Shown: positions 32,116 through 40,537 of the stretch, piece after piece | How the letters are laid out: each line of letters starts with the position of its first letter | How positions within the stretch are numbered: position 1 is the first letter of the stretch | NCBI RefSeq assembly: GCF_035609205.1 | Contig: NZ_CP141184.1 | Span: 4,719,001 to 4,783,000, forward strand | DNA: 64,000 bases | Direction: 5' to 3' | Origin: Hymenobacter sp. GOD-10R | GTDB lineage: Bacteria; Bacteroidota; Bacteroidia; Cytophagales; Hymenobacteraceae | Translations under genes and position numbers: made by a program | Notes under the pieces: generated by a model | What the model saw: only the letters and a program-made list of their open reading frames with translations | Databases searched by the model: none | What the model was told of the DNA's origin: nothing

Positions 32116-33849
32116 TTACGCTTCACTCACGACTTTGCCCGTTGTTGTCGCCGTGCTTTCTGTCAGGATGCTGGCAACATATTGCCATTTGGATGTAGCG
32201 GCGGCGGCGGTAAACTCGGCTAGTACGTAGCCCCGTTGGGAAGCATCGAGATAGTTGAGGTCGTCGATCAGCAGCTCCGTGGATTGAGCAAAGCCCTGGG
32301 CCGCTGCTGTATTGCCACCAAATAACGCTTCGAAACCGGGCGAGGAAACGGAAGCGCAGGCAAACTCAGCCCCTACTTTGCGGCCACTGGCATCGCGCAG
32401 GTCGTTGTACCAGGCATTGTGCGTGTCGCCGGCCAACGAAATAAGCTTTTTGCCGTTGGCAGCGGCGTAGAGCTTTTCCCGTTCGGCGGGGTAGCCATCC
32501 CAGGCATCTAGGTTGTACGGCAGCACCGTTTCGACGCGGGCACGCTCGGCGGGGGTCACTGTGGGGTCGCCCTGCTGAATCCGGGTTTTGATAGCGATAA
32601 GCTGCGTGGAAACCGCCGTGTACTGCGCCAGCAGCGCCGGAGTCGCCCCGCCAGAAGCTAGCTGCGCAATAAGCGACAACAGCTCGGCTGGAATGTACAT
32701 TTTGCCCATCAGCACCTGCGAGCCAAGCACCTGCCACTTGGCCTGACTGCCGGCCAGCGAAGTAGCTAGCCAGGCGCGTTGCTCGGCGCCTAGCATGCTA
32801 CGATTAGGGTTGAGCCAAGCCGCTGCGAAAGCCGGCGCGTTGAACACGTTGCCCGGCCCGAAATAATCTGAGTAGCTCAACTGCTTGTCGCGCCCCAGCA
32901 TGCGCGTGTCGAGCATGAGCAGGTTGGCTAGCCCACCTAGGTCGAAGCTCCGGAAGATCTTGTCTCTGCTGGCTACGCGCGCCGGCAAGTACTCGTGCCA
33001 TACCTGCTGCGCATTCTTCTTCCGCTGCTGAAAGTCGCCTTCGTTGGGCTGGTGGTTTTCGGCCCCATCGATGTAAGCGTCATTGGCTAGCTCGTGGTCG
33101 TCCCACACGCAGATGAACGGCTTGCGCTGGTGCGCCTTCTGGAGCTGTTTGTCGCTACGATACTGTTTGTAACGGGTGCGGTAGTCCTGCACACTTATCA
33201 CCTCCACTGTTGGCAAATGCCCTCGGTTCAGGGCGGCGGTGGCCGGGTTGGAGCCATATTCTCCGCGGCCGTACTCGTAGATATAGTCACCTAGGTGCAC
33301 CACCACGTCGGCGTCGGACTCGGCTACGGCGCCGTACACGTTGAAGAAGCCCGCTTGGTAGTTGGAGCACGAAACCACGGCTAGCTTCATGCTACTTACC
33401 TGGCCGGCCGTGGGCAGCGTGTGCGTTTCACCCACCACTGATTTTGCCTGACTTAATTCACTCTGGAAGCGGTAATAATACTTTTTGTTGGCTACCAGTC
33501 CTGTTACGTCGGAGCTGATCGTGTAATCTGTAGCGGCGCCGGCCATTAGGCTGCCACTCTTCAGCACCGGCGCGAAGCTGCTGTTGTCGGCTAGCTCCCA
33601 GCGGATGGCTGTGTCGCCGGCTTCCGTCAACAGCGGCGTGTAACGCGACCAGATGATCACACTGCTTTGGGAGGGGTCGAAGCTAGCTACGCCTTCGAGG
33701 AACCCGAATGAGCCGGGCAATCCAGGCAGTTCGCCGTCATCATCGCAACTAGTGAGTACGGCTGGTAGCAGGGCCACACCACCGGAAAGGAGGGCCGTAT
33801 TTTTAATGAACTCACGGCGGTTGAGGTTTTTCGTAATCTTCTCCGGCAT
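32116..33849 (-). CDS. phoD: PhoD-type alkaline phosphatase/phosphodiesterase, Tat-exported
   Basis: The 577-residue protein begins with a Tat signal (LNRREFIKNTALLSGGVALL) followed by a cysteine (LTSC, about residue 35), so it may be a Tat lipoprotein. PhoD features: an N-terminal fibronectin-like domain (TAIRWELADNSSFAPVLKSG), then the metallophosphatase core with VSCSNYQAGFFNVYGAVAES, VVHLGDYIYEYG, the CVWDDHELANDAYIDG motif and SLAGDTHNAWYNDL. These residues bind Fe/Ca in PhoD. It releases phosphate from organic phosphodi- and monoesters outside the inner membrane. It is usually induced by phosphate starvation; no Pho box can be judged here. Monocistronic. Confidence 0.93.
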   Translation of the reverse strand: MPEKITKNLNRREFIKNTALLSGGVALLPAVLTSCDDDGELPGLPGSFGFLEGVASFDPSQSSVIIWSRYTPLLTEAGDTAIRWELADNSSFAPVLKSGSLMAGAATDYTISSDVTGLVANKKYYYRFQSELSQAKSVVGETHTLPTAGQVSSMKLAVVSCSNYQAGFFNVYGAVAESDADVVVHLGDYIYEYGRGEYGSNPATAALNRGHLPTVEVISVQDYRTRYKQYRSDKQLQKAHQRKPFICVWDDHELANDAYIDGAENHQPNEGDFQQRKKNAQQVWHEYLPARVASRDKIFRSFDLGGLANLLMLDTRMLGRDKQLSYSDYFGPGNVFNAPAFAAAWLNPNRSMLGAEQRAWLATSLAGSQAKWQVLGSQVLMGKMYIPAELLSLIAQLASGGATPALLAQYTAVSTQLIAIKTRIQQGDPTVTPAERARVETVLPYNLDAWDGYPAEREKLYAAANGKKLISLAGDTHNAWYNDLRDASGRKVGAEFACASVSSPGFEALFGGNTAAAQGFAQSTELLIDDLNYLDASQRGYVLAEFTAAAATSKWQYVASILTESTATTTGKVVSEA

Positions 33850-34079
33850 AATAGGATTAGCTAGGTTTACCTAGACCAAGGTAGAGCGGTGCTATTACAT
33901 GACTATTATGCCTGCGTTACATAATTAATTAAATTTAAACTATAAATATTTACACAAAAATCAGCTAAATCCTTCTGCTCTTTCTCGCATCAACCATCCC
34001 TCTTGTCCTTACGTCCAACACCTAGCTTTCCATTGGCACTCTATTTTGTATTTCTTCGTATATACGCTATACTTTACCG
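33850..34079. other. phoD-Panacea intergenic region
   Basis: AT-rich from about 33920 to 33975. It holds the divergent promoters. No structured RNA recognised. Confidence 0.4.
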
Positions 34080-34087
34080 TAATTTTG
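34080..34087 (+). promoter_or_regulatory. TAnnTTTG box of the Panacea gene
   Basis: TAATTTTG, a perfect -7 match, 43 bases before the ATG at 34131. The upstream sequence CGTATATACG (34058-34067) is palindromic and could be an operator. Confidence 0.55.
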
Positions 34088-34130
34088 TCCTAACCGGGAA
34101 TCGCGGTAGTTACTTTAGAATAACCCAAGC

Positions 34131-34622
34131 ATGGAAAACGCAGTAGCCGTTGCTAATTACTTCGTGCGGAAGTCATTGGAGTCCGGCATTCCGGTGACGC
34201 CCATGAAGCTGGTAAAACTAGTGTACGCAGCCCACGGCTGGTACCTAGGTCTGACGGGCGAGCCGCTCATTGCCGAAGGTGTGCAGGCTTGGAAATATGG
34301 CCCCGTAGTACCTTCCGTGTATGACAGCTTCAAGATCTACGGCGGCAGCCCCATTACGGAGCCAGCTGGCAGGCTGGAACCGAACGGACACGTGGTCTAT
34401 TATGCCCTTAACGCCCCGAGTCTCACTAGCTTCTTGGACAAGATCTGGGACGTGTACAAAGACTATTCGGCCGTGGAGCTCTCAGCACTTACGCACCAGG
34501 AAAACACACCGTGGTTTGAGACCTGGCACCAGCAAGGTGGTCGCAACAATCGCTCCGTCGTTATTCCCAACGACGCTATTCAAACCTATTACCAGGACCT
34601 AGCGAGTGCCAACGCCGTCTGA
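34131..34622 (+). CDS. Panacea-domain (DUF4065/SocA-like) antitoxin
   Basis: The 163-residue protein matches the Panacea (DUF4065) domain along its length: AVANYFVRKSLESGIPVTPM, then KLVKLVYAAHGWYLGLTGEP, LIAEGVQAWKYGPVVPSVYD (the W(x)YGPV motif is diagnostic), and LTHQENTPWFETWHQQGGRN. Panacea proteins neutralise many different toxins in toxin-antitoxin pairs; SocA, an adaptor for toxin degradation, is a related member. The next gene overlaps its end by 17 bases, the usual order of antitoxin followed by toxin. It has its own promoter box and is surrounded by unrelated genes, as expected for a stand-alone module. Confidence 0.85.
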   Translation: MENAVAVANYFVRKSLESGIPVTPMKLVKLVYAAHGWYLGLTGEPLIAEGVQAWKYGPVVPSVYDSFKIYGGSPITEPAGRLEPNGHVVYYALNAPSLTSFLDKIWDVYKDYSAVELSALTHQENTPWFETWHQQGGRNNRSVVIPNDAIQTYYQDLASANAV

Positions 34623-34980
34623 CACCCCGCCCCTACCCGACCTAAGTGCCATTCGGGGCGAAAAACGTCCGACTCGCAAAACCAAGTTGGCTACGGACGA
34701 GCAAGACTGGTTTGAGCAGGATAAGCGCAAAGGTGCCCACCGACGTGACCAACGCGCCAAAAACGTTATTCACTACACGGTGCTGAGCTTGGTCGTGGTG
34801 GCTGGTATCTGCTTGGCTGTGGGGATTGTTATCCGGGTTTGTCACTTGATATTACCACAGAACGAATTGTGGCTCACAAAGGAACAAACCGACTTTATCG
34901 ACCATTTGGCTCAGCTCGCCGGCTCCGGCGTACTGGGCGGCTTACTAACTAAATACCTAGGTCGCAACATTGAAGGCTAG
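34606..34980 (+). CDS. Small basic membrane protein, candidate toxin of the Panacea pair
   Basis: Start is a GTG at 34606 inside the Panacea gene (17-base overlap), giving 124 residues: a proline-rich start (MPTPSDTPPLPDLSAIRGEK), a basic and acidic helix (LATDEQDWFEQDKRKGAHRR), one strong transmembrane segment near residues 47-75 (IHYTVLSLVVVAGICLAVGI), a short loop, and a glycine-rich amphipathic or second membrane segment near 100-119 (LAQLAGSGVLGGLLTKYLGR). No enzyme motif is seen. Panacea partners include small membrane-targeting toxins, so membrane damage is a reasonable guess, but no family is recognised. It could also be a membrane anchor or an unrelated phage protein. Confidence 0.65.
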   Translation: MPTPSDTPPLPDLSAIRGEKRPTRKTKLATDEQDWFEQDKRKGAHRRDQRAKNVIHYTVLSLVVVAGICLAVGIVIRVCHLILPQNELWLTKEQTDFIDHLAQLAGSGVLGGLLTKYLGRNIEG

Positions 34981-35013
34981 CTTCAAGCATCACCCTATAG
35001 AGTACCCGACATT

Positions 35014-35751
35014 TTGTTATCATGTTTATCTCCCCCTTCGTTAGCTAGCCTGTTTACGGTTAGTGTAATACTAGTGGCTTCTTTCGGGGCTGAAGCTCAG
35101 GTGAAATTCAGCCTAGGTCCGCGTGTTGGCGTTCAGCAGACTAGCCAAAAGAACTATTATCCCGATGACCTATATGGCCAGCTACAGGGAAGTACACCAC
35201 GCTATGGTTTGCAAGCTGGAATAGTAGGAAGCATACAATGCGGCCACTTTGCTATTCAGCCAGCTGTATTGTACTCTCAAAAAGGCTTCCGCTACACGCA
35301 GGAAGGGCTCTATACATTTTTTTACGACAAGAGTACCTACGTTGTAACAGCTTCAACAGTAAGTAATTTAGATTACATCGAAGTACCATTAAACTTAGTC
35401 TACTCGATTAACCGTGAAGGCGGCTTCCAAATTATAGTGGGTTTGTACGAAGCTACTGGCGTTGGCGGCAAGACAAGCAGACGAGCTACTCTTGACGGTA
35501 AACCTGCGTATGGTGGTCCTATATATAGTGATGACTATGGCTCTTTTCGACAGGGGCTTCAACGTTACGATATTGGTCTGACCGGAGGAGTAGGTTACAA
35601 ATACAAAGCGCTGCAAGTACAAGCTATTTACGGCCTGGGGGCCTTCAACGTCGATCAACAAACCAGACGCAACATAGCTGCCGCAAACTACAACTCGCCA
35701 AATCGTAGCCTACAGCTTACGGCAGCCTACTTATTTTCCTTTAATCCTTAG
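35014..35751 (+). CDS. Outer-membrane beta-barrel (PorT-like) protein
   Basis: The frame opens at a TTG (35014), giving 245 residues with a signal peptide (LASLFTVSVILVASFGAEAQ). The mature part is a series of amphipathic strands: KFSLGPRVGVQQTSQKNYYP, RYGLQAGIVGSIQCGHFAIQ, PAVLYSQKGFRYTQEG, DYIEVPLNLVYSINREGGFQ and a C-terminal aromatic strand (SLQLTAAYLFSFNP). This is the small outer-membrane-barrel family common in Bacteroidota, including PorT-like proteins. Function is not known for this copy. It ends before a strong terminator. The start codon is uncertain. Confidence 0.75.
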   Translation: MLSCLSPPSLASLFTVSVILVASFGAEAQVKFSLGPRVGVQQTSQKNYYPDDLYGQLQGSTPRYGLQAGIVGSIQCGHFAIQPAVLYSQKGFRYTQEGLYTFFYDKSTYVVTASTVSNLDYIEVPLNLVYSINREGGFQIIVGLYEATGVGGKTSRRATLDGKPAYGGPIYSDDYGSFRQGLQRYDIGLTGGVGYKYKALQVQAIYGLGAFNVDQQTRRNIAAANYNSPNRSLQLTAAYLFSFNP

Positions 35752-35802
35752 GACTAAATTTTGTCTAATAGAAAGGTAACAATCATTTGCTACCATCATG
35801 TA

Positions 35803-35852
35803 GCTAACAAAACAACCCCGCACCTGGCTAGGTACGGGGTTGTTTTGTTAGC
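35803..35852. terminator. Bidirectional terminator, OMP and catalase
   Basis: GCTAACAAAACAACCCCG (35803-35820) pairs with CGGGGTTGTTTTGTTAGC (35835-35852), an 18-bp perfect outer stem with a further CACCT/AGGTA extension. Confidence 0.9.
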
Positions 35853-35885
35853 AGAAGCTGTTTCTGCTGAAGCTAGGTTCTAGCC

Positions 35886-37544
35886 TTAGTAAGGCTTGGC
35901 GTCGTGCGCCATTTCCTCGGCTTGCTCTACTGCTTTCTCAGCTTGCTGGTCGTTATACTGGTTGCCGCCTTCGGTGTTGGCGTTAGCAGCTTTGATACCG
36001 TCGGCCAAGCGCTTGCCCCAATCGGCGTCGCAGTTGGTGCACAGCTCAATCATCTTATCCTGAATCACCTTCTCCGCATCAGCGAGGGCACCCACCATGT
36101 TGTTGATGAGGTCATTGCGCTCCCAATCTTCGTGCTTGCGGTACCGGTCGCCGGCCTGGCCGAAGTTGTTGGTGCGGTCGATGGTTTGACGGACCAAACG
36201 ACCCGTGTACATCGGCTGGTGATCAGGGCCCTGTGAAGGCGACTCCTTCAAGCCGTTGAGGCTGCTAGGCTCGTAGTTCACGTGCGGGTTCTGGTTGGGT
36301 GCCGCGTCTACGTGGTACGTCATCTGACCATCACGCTGGTTTGTAGCCACGTGCTTTTTAGGCGCGTTGATGGGCAGCTGCAAGTAGTTAGGTCCTACAC
36401 GGTAGCGCTGCGTATCCGAGTACGAGAAGGTGCGGCCTTGCAGCATCTTGTCGTCCGAGAAATCAAGGCCATCGACCAATACACCCGTACCGAATGCCAC
36501 CTGCTCTACTTCAGCGAAGTAGTTCTCGGGGTTCTTGTTCAGCGTCATCATGCCCACAGGCAGGAAGGGGAACTGATCTTCAGGCCAGATTTTCGTGTCG
36601 TCGAGCGGATCGAAGTCCAGCTCAGGGTGCTCGTCGTCCGACATAATCTGTACGCACAGCTCCCACTTGGGGAAGTTGCCCTTCTTGATGTTGTCGAACA
36701 GGTCCTGGGTAGCGTGGTTGAAGTTTTTGGCCTGAATGGCTTCGGCTTCAGGAGCAGTCAAGTTTTTGATGCCTTGCTGCGGCTCCCAGTGGTATTTCAC
36801 CAGCACCGCTTCACCCTGCGCGTTCACCCACTTATAGGTGTTCACGCCTGAGCCTTGCATCTGGCGGTAGTTGGCCGGAATGCCCCAGGGCGAAAACAGG
36901 AAGCTCACCATGTGCATGGCTTCCGGCGTGTTGGCGATGAAATCGAAAATGCGCTGGCCTGTCTGGCGGTTGAACACCGGGTCAGGCTTCTGCGAGTGAA
37001 TCAGGTCGGGGAACTTGATGGCGTCGCGGATGAAGAACACCTTCAAGTTGTTACCTACTAGGTCCCAGTTGCCATCTTCGGTGTAGAATTTCACCGCGAA
37101 GCCACGTGGGTCACGCAGGGTTTCGGGCGAGTGACCGCCGTGGCCTACCGTCGAGAAGCGCACGAACACCGGGGTTTCTTTGCCCTTGGTGTTGAACAGC
37201 TTAGCACGGGTATACTTTTCAATGGGCTCACCACCTACGGTGCCGTAAGCTTCGAACACACCGTGCGCACCGGCGCCACGGGCGTGTACTACGCGCTCCG
37301 GAATACGCTCGCGGTCAAAGTGGCTGATTTTCTCGATGAACTGGTAGTTCTCGAGCGTAGCTGGCCCGCGGTTGCCTACAGTGCGCAGGTTCTGGTTGTT
37401 CGATACGGGATGCCCTTGACGGGTGGTGAGGGTCTGAGCATTCTCGCCGGCAGCAGTACGCTGGTCCTGGGAGGTGCCGGCACCCGTCACGGCTGTGCCC
37501 GTGCCGTTGCCCGAAGCGCCATTCTGATTTTGATCTTGGCTCAT
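35886..37544 (-). CDS. katA: Heme catalase (KatA/KatE-type)
   Basis: The 552-residue protein is a complete monofunctional catalase that splits hydrogen peroxide. Signatures: [20 protein letters not shown] with the distal His, [20 protein letters not shown], the conserved Asn in [20 protein letters not shown], and the proximal Tyr in [21 protein letters not shown] 55-residue N-terminal stretch rich in G, N, Q and T ([20 protein letters not shown]) is disordered and lengthens it over the usual 480-500 residues; such tails are common in this group. Monocistronic with its own terminator. No OxyR gene is nearby. Confidence 0.95.
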   Translation of the reverse strand: MSQDQNQNGASGNGTGTAVTGAGTSQDQRTAAGENAQTLTTRQGHPVSNNQNLRTVGNRGPATLENYQFIEKISHFDRERIPERVVHARGAGAHGVFEAYGTVGGEPIEKYTRAKLFNTKGKETPVFVRFSTVGHGGHSPETLRDPRGFAVKFYTEDGNWDLVGNNLKVFFIRDAIKFPDLIHSQKPDPVFNRQTGQRIFDFIANTPEAMHMVSFLFSPWGIPANYRQMQGSGVNTYKWVNAQGEAVLVKYHWEPQQGIKNLTAPEAEAIQAKNFNHATQDLFDNIKKGNFPKWELCVQIMSDDEHPELDFDPLDDTKIWPEDQFPFLPVGMMTLNKNPENYFAEVEQVAFGTGVLVDGLDFSDDKMLQGRTFSYSDTQRYRVGPNYLQLPINAPKKHVATNQRDGQMTYHVDAAPNQNPHVNYEPSSLNGLKESPSQGPDHQPMYTGRLVRQTIDRTNNFGQAGDRYRKHEDWERNDLINNMVGALADAEKVIQDKMIELCTNCDADWGKRLADGIKAANANTEGGNQYNDQQAEKAVEQAEEMAHDAKPY

Positions 37545-37882
37545 AAGGATGGGGACTTTGGTTGATTAGGTTTCGCTGCTTATACCAGTTGCTGGCGTAA
37601 GTATTTTCCAAATTAACGCTGCTTTTCGCAGACTATGCAAACGCTTACCCGGCAGACCGACAGTAGAAAGGGAAGCTTCTGAGCTGTCCTTTTGTTTAAA
37701 GATTGGCTGCTTTTCTGGTATTAGGGCGCTCAAATAGAGCCGTCGCTTTTGGGTTTAAGCATCTTATCCTACTTGCAGCTTACTTTCCACCTCGGGCGAG
37801 CGAGGCATCAATGTCACCATTTTATACGCAACTGGGCCCGCACCGATTCATAACAAAGCGCTTAGCGTGGCGTTTAGCAACT
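37545..37882. other. Divergent region between catalase and TlpA-like gene
   Basis: Promoters of both genes should lie here. The frame 37703-37882 upstream of the thioredoxin start is open by chance and lacks gene-like composition. Confidence 0.4.
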
Positions 37883-38371
37883 ATGAATTATTTGAAAATG
37901 CTCGTTCTCGGCGGTGGCCTGCTAGGCGCCAGCGCCGTTCATGCCCAACAAGTAGCCGTTATCAAGCTGCCTGATCTTCAGAAGCGCCTCGCCCGCCCCA
38001 GCGACACAACGTACGTCGTCAACTTCTGGGCGACTTGGTGCGCACCTTGTATTAAGGAGTTACCTAGCTTCGAGCAGTTGAACACCACTTATGCCAAGCA
38101 GAAAGTAAAGGTGCTGTTGGTGAGCATGGACAACGCCTCACTGCTCGACAAGAAGGTAAAACCCTTCGTAGCCAAGCGTGCCCTGAAGTCGGAAGTGATA
38201 TTGCTCAACGAACCTGACCCCAACTCGTGGATCACGAAGCTAGACCCCAAGTGGTCGGGCGCAATTCCCTTTACCCTGATGGTGAACAACCAGAAGAAGA
38301 AGCGCCAAGCCTTCGAGCAGGAGTTTACCCAGGCTGAGCTGACCACGCAGGTACAAGCTTTTTTGAAGTAA
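37883..38371 (+). CDS. TlpA/ResA-type periplasmic thioredoxin
   Basis: From ATG 37883 it has 162 residues: a signal peptide (KMLVLGGGLLGASAVHAQQ) and a thioredoxin fold with active site Cys53-Ala-Pro-Cys56 in NFWATWCAPCIKELPSFEQL, a VLLVSMDNASLLDKKVKPFV segment typical of TlpA-like proteins, and the cis-Pro loop AIPFTLMVNN. It reduces or oxidises disulphides in the periplasm. The upstream in-frame ATGs give non-family residues. Monocistronic and followed by a long palindrome. Confidence 0.88.
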   Translation: MNYLKMLVLGGGLLGASAVHAQQVAVIKLPDLQKRLARPSDTTYVVNFWATWCAPCIKELPSFEQLNTTYAKQKVKVLLVSMDNASLLDKKVKPFVAKRALKSEVILLNEPDPNSWITKLDPKWSGAIPFTLMVNNQKKKRQAFEQEFTQAELTTQVQAFLK

Positions 38372-38414
38372 GGCTTAGGTCTCGCGCACAAGACTCCCTT
38401 CTAAGCTTTTGCTA

Positions 38415-38446
38415 GTAAGCGCCAGACGGTACCGTCTGGCGCTTAC
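38415..38446. terminator. Perfect 32-base palindrome after the thioredoxin gene
   Basis: GTAAGCGCCAGACGGT is followed directly by its reverse complement. It has no loop and no T-tract, so it could be a terminator or a cruciform/binding site. Confidence 0.6.
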
Positions 38447-38670
38447 TGCTTGTACGCGCATACGTTAATTGCCATTTAGTCCACTGCCCTCCTGATCGTA
38501 AGTAGCTCCACCTCGCTCTACGGAAGACTCTGCCTAGTACTCTTTACTAAGCATAGCAATTATTACATCTATTGTAACCAAGTTTATAAATATTTAAATT
38601 TTATATAATTATTTTTTCAAATAATAGTATTAATTTTTATTAATATTATATAAAGCGCCGCAGAATATTT
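38447..38670. other. AT-rich promoter region of the T9SS protein gene
   Basis: Extremely AT-rich from 38560 to 38660 (nearly all A and T), typical of strong Bacteroidota promoter regions. No gene seen. Confidence 0.4.
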
Positions 38671-38678
38671 TACTTTTG
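38671..38678 (+). promoter_or_regulatory. TAnnTTTG box of the 38723 gene
   Basis: TACTTTTG, preceded by a very AT-rich stretch, about 45 bases before the ATG. Confidence 0.55.
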
Positions 38679-38722
38679 GCTGAACGATGACCAAATAAGT
38701 TCTACCCAATCATATTAAAGTT

Positions 38723-40237
38723 ATGCAGTATTCTGTAGCGCTACACTCTTTGCGGATTCTTCGAATAACACGCATATTAGTAGCTAGCTTACTTTTGAGC
38801 TTTTTCGCTTTTTCACAGGATGCGTGGGCGCAATGCGAGACGTGCCGTCCCGTCACAAACAATATTAATAATCTAAGTATAGTCAATGGCGAAACCGTTT
38901 GTATTGCGGCAGGCGTGACTGTTTCGGGCCGGATTACTTGGAATGGCACTGGCGGCGCTATTTGCAACAGTGGTACCATCACAGCCGATTTCGACGTTCC
39001 TAATCAAGGAATAGTGTACAACAATCAGGGAGCAACTATTAACATCGGCAACCTCAACCTAAATGGTGCGAACAGCCAAATTGTTAACAATGGCAGCTTC
39101 ACGGCTCGTACTCTCTCTGTAAACCGTGATGCGCAGTTTTCGAACGGCTCAGGTGCAACAACCACGCTCACCAATTTGAACCTGAATAACGGGACCATTA
39201 CCAATCTTGGTAACCTGCGTGTAGAACCTTCTGGCAACGGTAACATAACCCTGGGTGGTACTATCAGAAACACTATTGGCGCTACGTTCGCCATCACTAC
39301 CTCTATTAATATCAACTCAGACGCGCAGATAGACAACCTAGGAACCTTCACAGCCAACAATATTAATAACAGCGCAACCATTAGGAACTGCGGCACTTTC
39401 CGGCAGACTGTTGCGGGAAACAACGTTGGTTTTACGAACAATGGTCTCGTTCAAAACTTTGGTCTTTTCGATATCCTCGGTGATTTTACTAATAATGGTG
39501 ATTTTGAAGGTGCTACTCAGGGTGGCGTAGGCATTGTGCGAGTAGGACGGCAAAGCCGGCAAAACAGCGGTAAGTTTGCGGTGGTGGGCTATCTAAACTT
39601 TTGTAGAGGGTTTGACACTGACAATGGTACAACGAACGCTGCTAATGTTACTTGCTCAACTAGTCTTGCCACCGCTGGCTGCCGCAACAGCCCATTACCA
39701 GTAGAGCTGACTAGCTTCGATGCGAAGCTCAGCAAAGGCAGTGTACTCCTGACCTGGACCACGGCTTCTGAGAAGAACAACGAAAAGTTTGTAGTGGAGC
39801 GTAGCGCTAATGGCGAGTCTTTTGAGGCTATAACCGAAGTGGCAGGCCACGGCACTAGCTCAAGCAGCTACTCTTATAAGACTACCGATGTGGCGCCGCT
39901 GGCTGGCACTAGCTACTACCGCTTGCGTCAAGTTGACTTCGATGGTGCTACGGCCTACTCACCAGTACTGACCATCCAGAATGCCGCTGCCAACCAAACG
40001 AACAAGCTAGGTGTCTACCCGAACCCCGCCACTGACTACATCACCTTGGATCTGCCCAAGGGAGTTAGCGAAACGTACGAGGTACGCATCAGTACGGTGA
40101 GCGGCAAGCTCGTACGCCGCCTGGACCTGAGCGGCAGCAACCCGCAGCTTGACTTACACGCTTTGCCAGCAGGCACCTATCTACTGCAAGTACGCAGCGC
40201 CAACACGCAAACTGTGCGGCGCCTCATCAAGCAGTAA
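38723..40237 (+). CDS. Asn/Gly-rich surface protein with T9SS type A sorting domain
   Basis: The 504-residue protein has a signal peptide (RILVASLLLSFFAFSQDAWAQ) and a region of about residues 45-320 rich in N, G, T and I with repeated strands such as INNLSIVNGETVCIAAGVTV and TITNLGNLRVEPSGNGNITL. This looks like a right-handed beta-helix or autotransporter-like stalk. A linking domain follows (SPLPVELTSFDAKLSKGSVL, TASEKNNEKFVVERS, YYRLRQVDFDGATAYSPV), then a T9SS sorting domain (LGVYPNPATDYITLDLPKGV, LPAGTYLLQVRSAN, RRLIKQ). It is exported to the surface, probably an adhesin or matrix protein; no enzyme motif. The neighbour at 40538 is a paralog in its C-terminal 180 residues. Confidence 0.85.
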   Translation: MQYSVALHSLRILRITRILVASLLLSFFAFSQDAWAQCETCRPVTNNINNLSIVNGETVCIAAGVTVSGRITWNGTGGAICNSGTITADFDVPNQGIVYNNQGATINIGNLNLNGANSQIVNNGSFTARTLSVNRDAQFSNGSGATTTLTNLNLNNGTITNLGNLRVEPSGNGNITLGGTIRNTIGATFAITTSININSDAQIDNLGTFTANNINNSATIRNCGTFRQTVAGNNVGFTNNGLVQNFGLFDILGDFTNNGDFEGATQGGVGIVRVGRQSRQNSGKFAVVGYLNFCRGFDTDNGTTNAANVTCSTSLATAGCRNSPLPVELTSFDAKLSKGSVLLTWTTASEKNNEKFVVERSANGESFEAITEVAGHGTSSSSYSYKTTDVAPLAGTSYYRLRQVDFDGATAYSPVLTIQNAAANQTNKLGVYPNPATDYITLDLPKGVSETYEVRISTVSGKLVRRLDLSGSNPQLDLHALPAGTYLLQVRSANTQTVRRLIKQ

Positions 40238-40301
40238 GCTTAATGGAAGTGATACTGCAGCTTGCTTAAGTGCAAAGCAAGCCATTAGTAAAAAGTTGTA
40301 A

Positions 40302-40336
40302 GCGCGACCAGATCTAGGATCTGGTCGCGCTTTTTT
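40302..40336 (+). terminator. Terminator after the 38723 gene
   Basis: GCGCGACCAGATC pairs with GATCTGGTCGCGC, followed by six T. Confidence 0.9.
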
Positions 40337-40537
40337 ATTAACTATTTGGTAGTCAAATTTTTGCTAAAAATTCTATCAGACGTGTTTTATGGATTCATGT
40401 CTAATTCACTAACTAATATATAAAAATATCTAAGTTTTTTTGTCTTAAGCCTTGACATACTCCAAAAAGATAGTAAGTTTATACCAAAATAGAATTGTCC
40501 ATCTTTTTCTCTGCTATATCCACACCTACCTCTACCC
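40337..40537. other. AT-rich leader of the second T9SS gene
   Basis: AT-rich sequence between two tandem T9SS genes. It probably holds the promoter of the second gene. No clear TAnnTTTG box; no gene. Confidence 0.35.
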
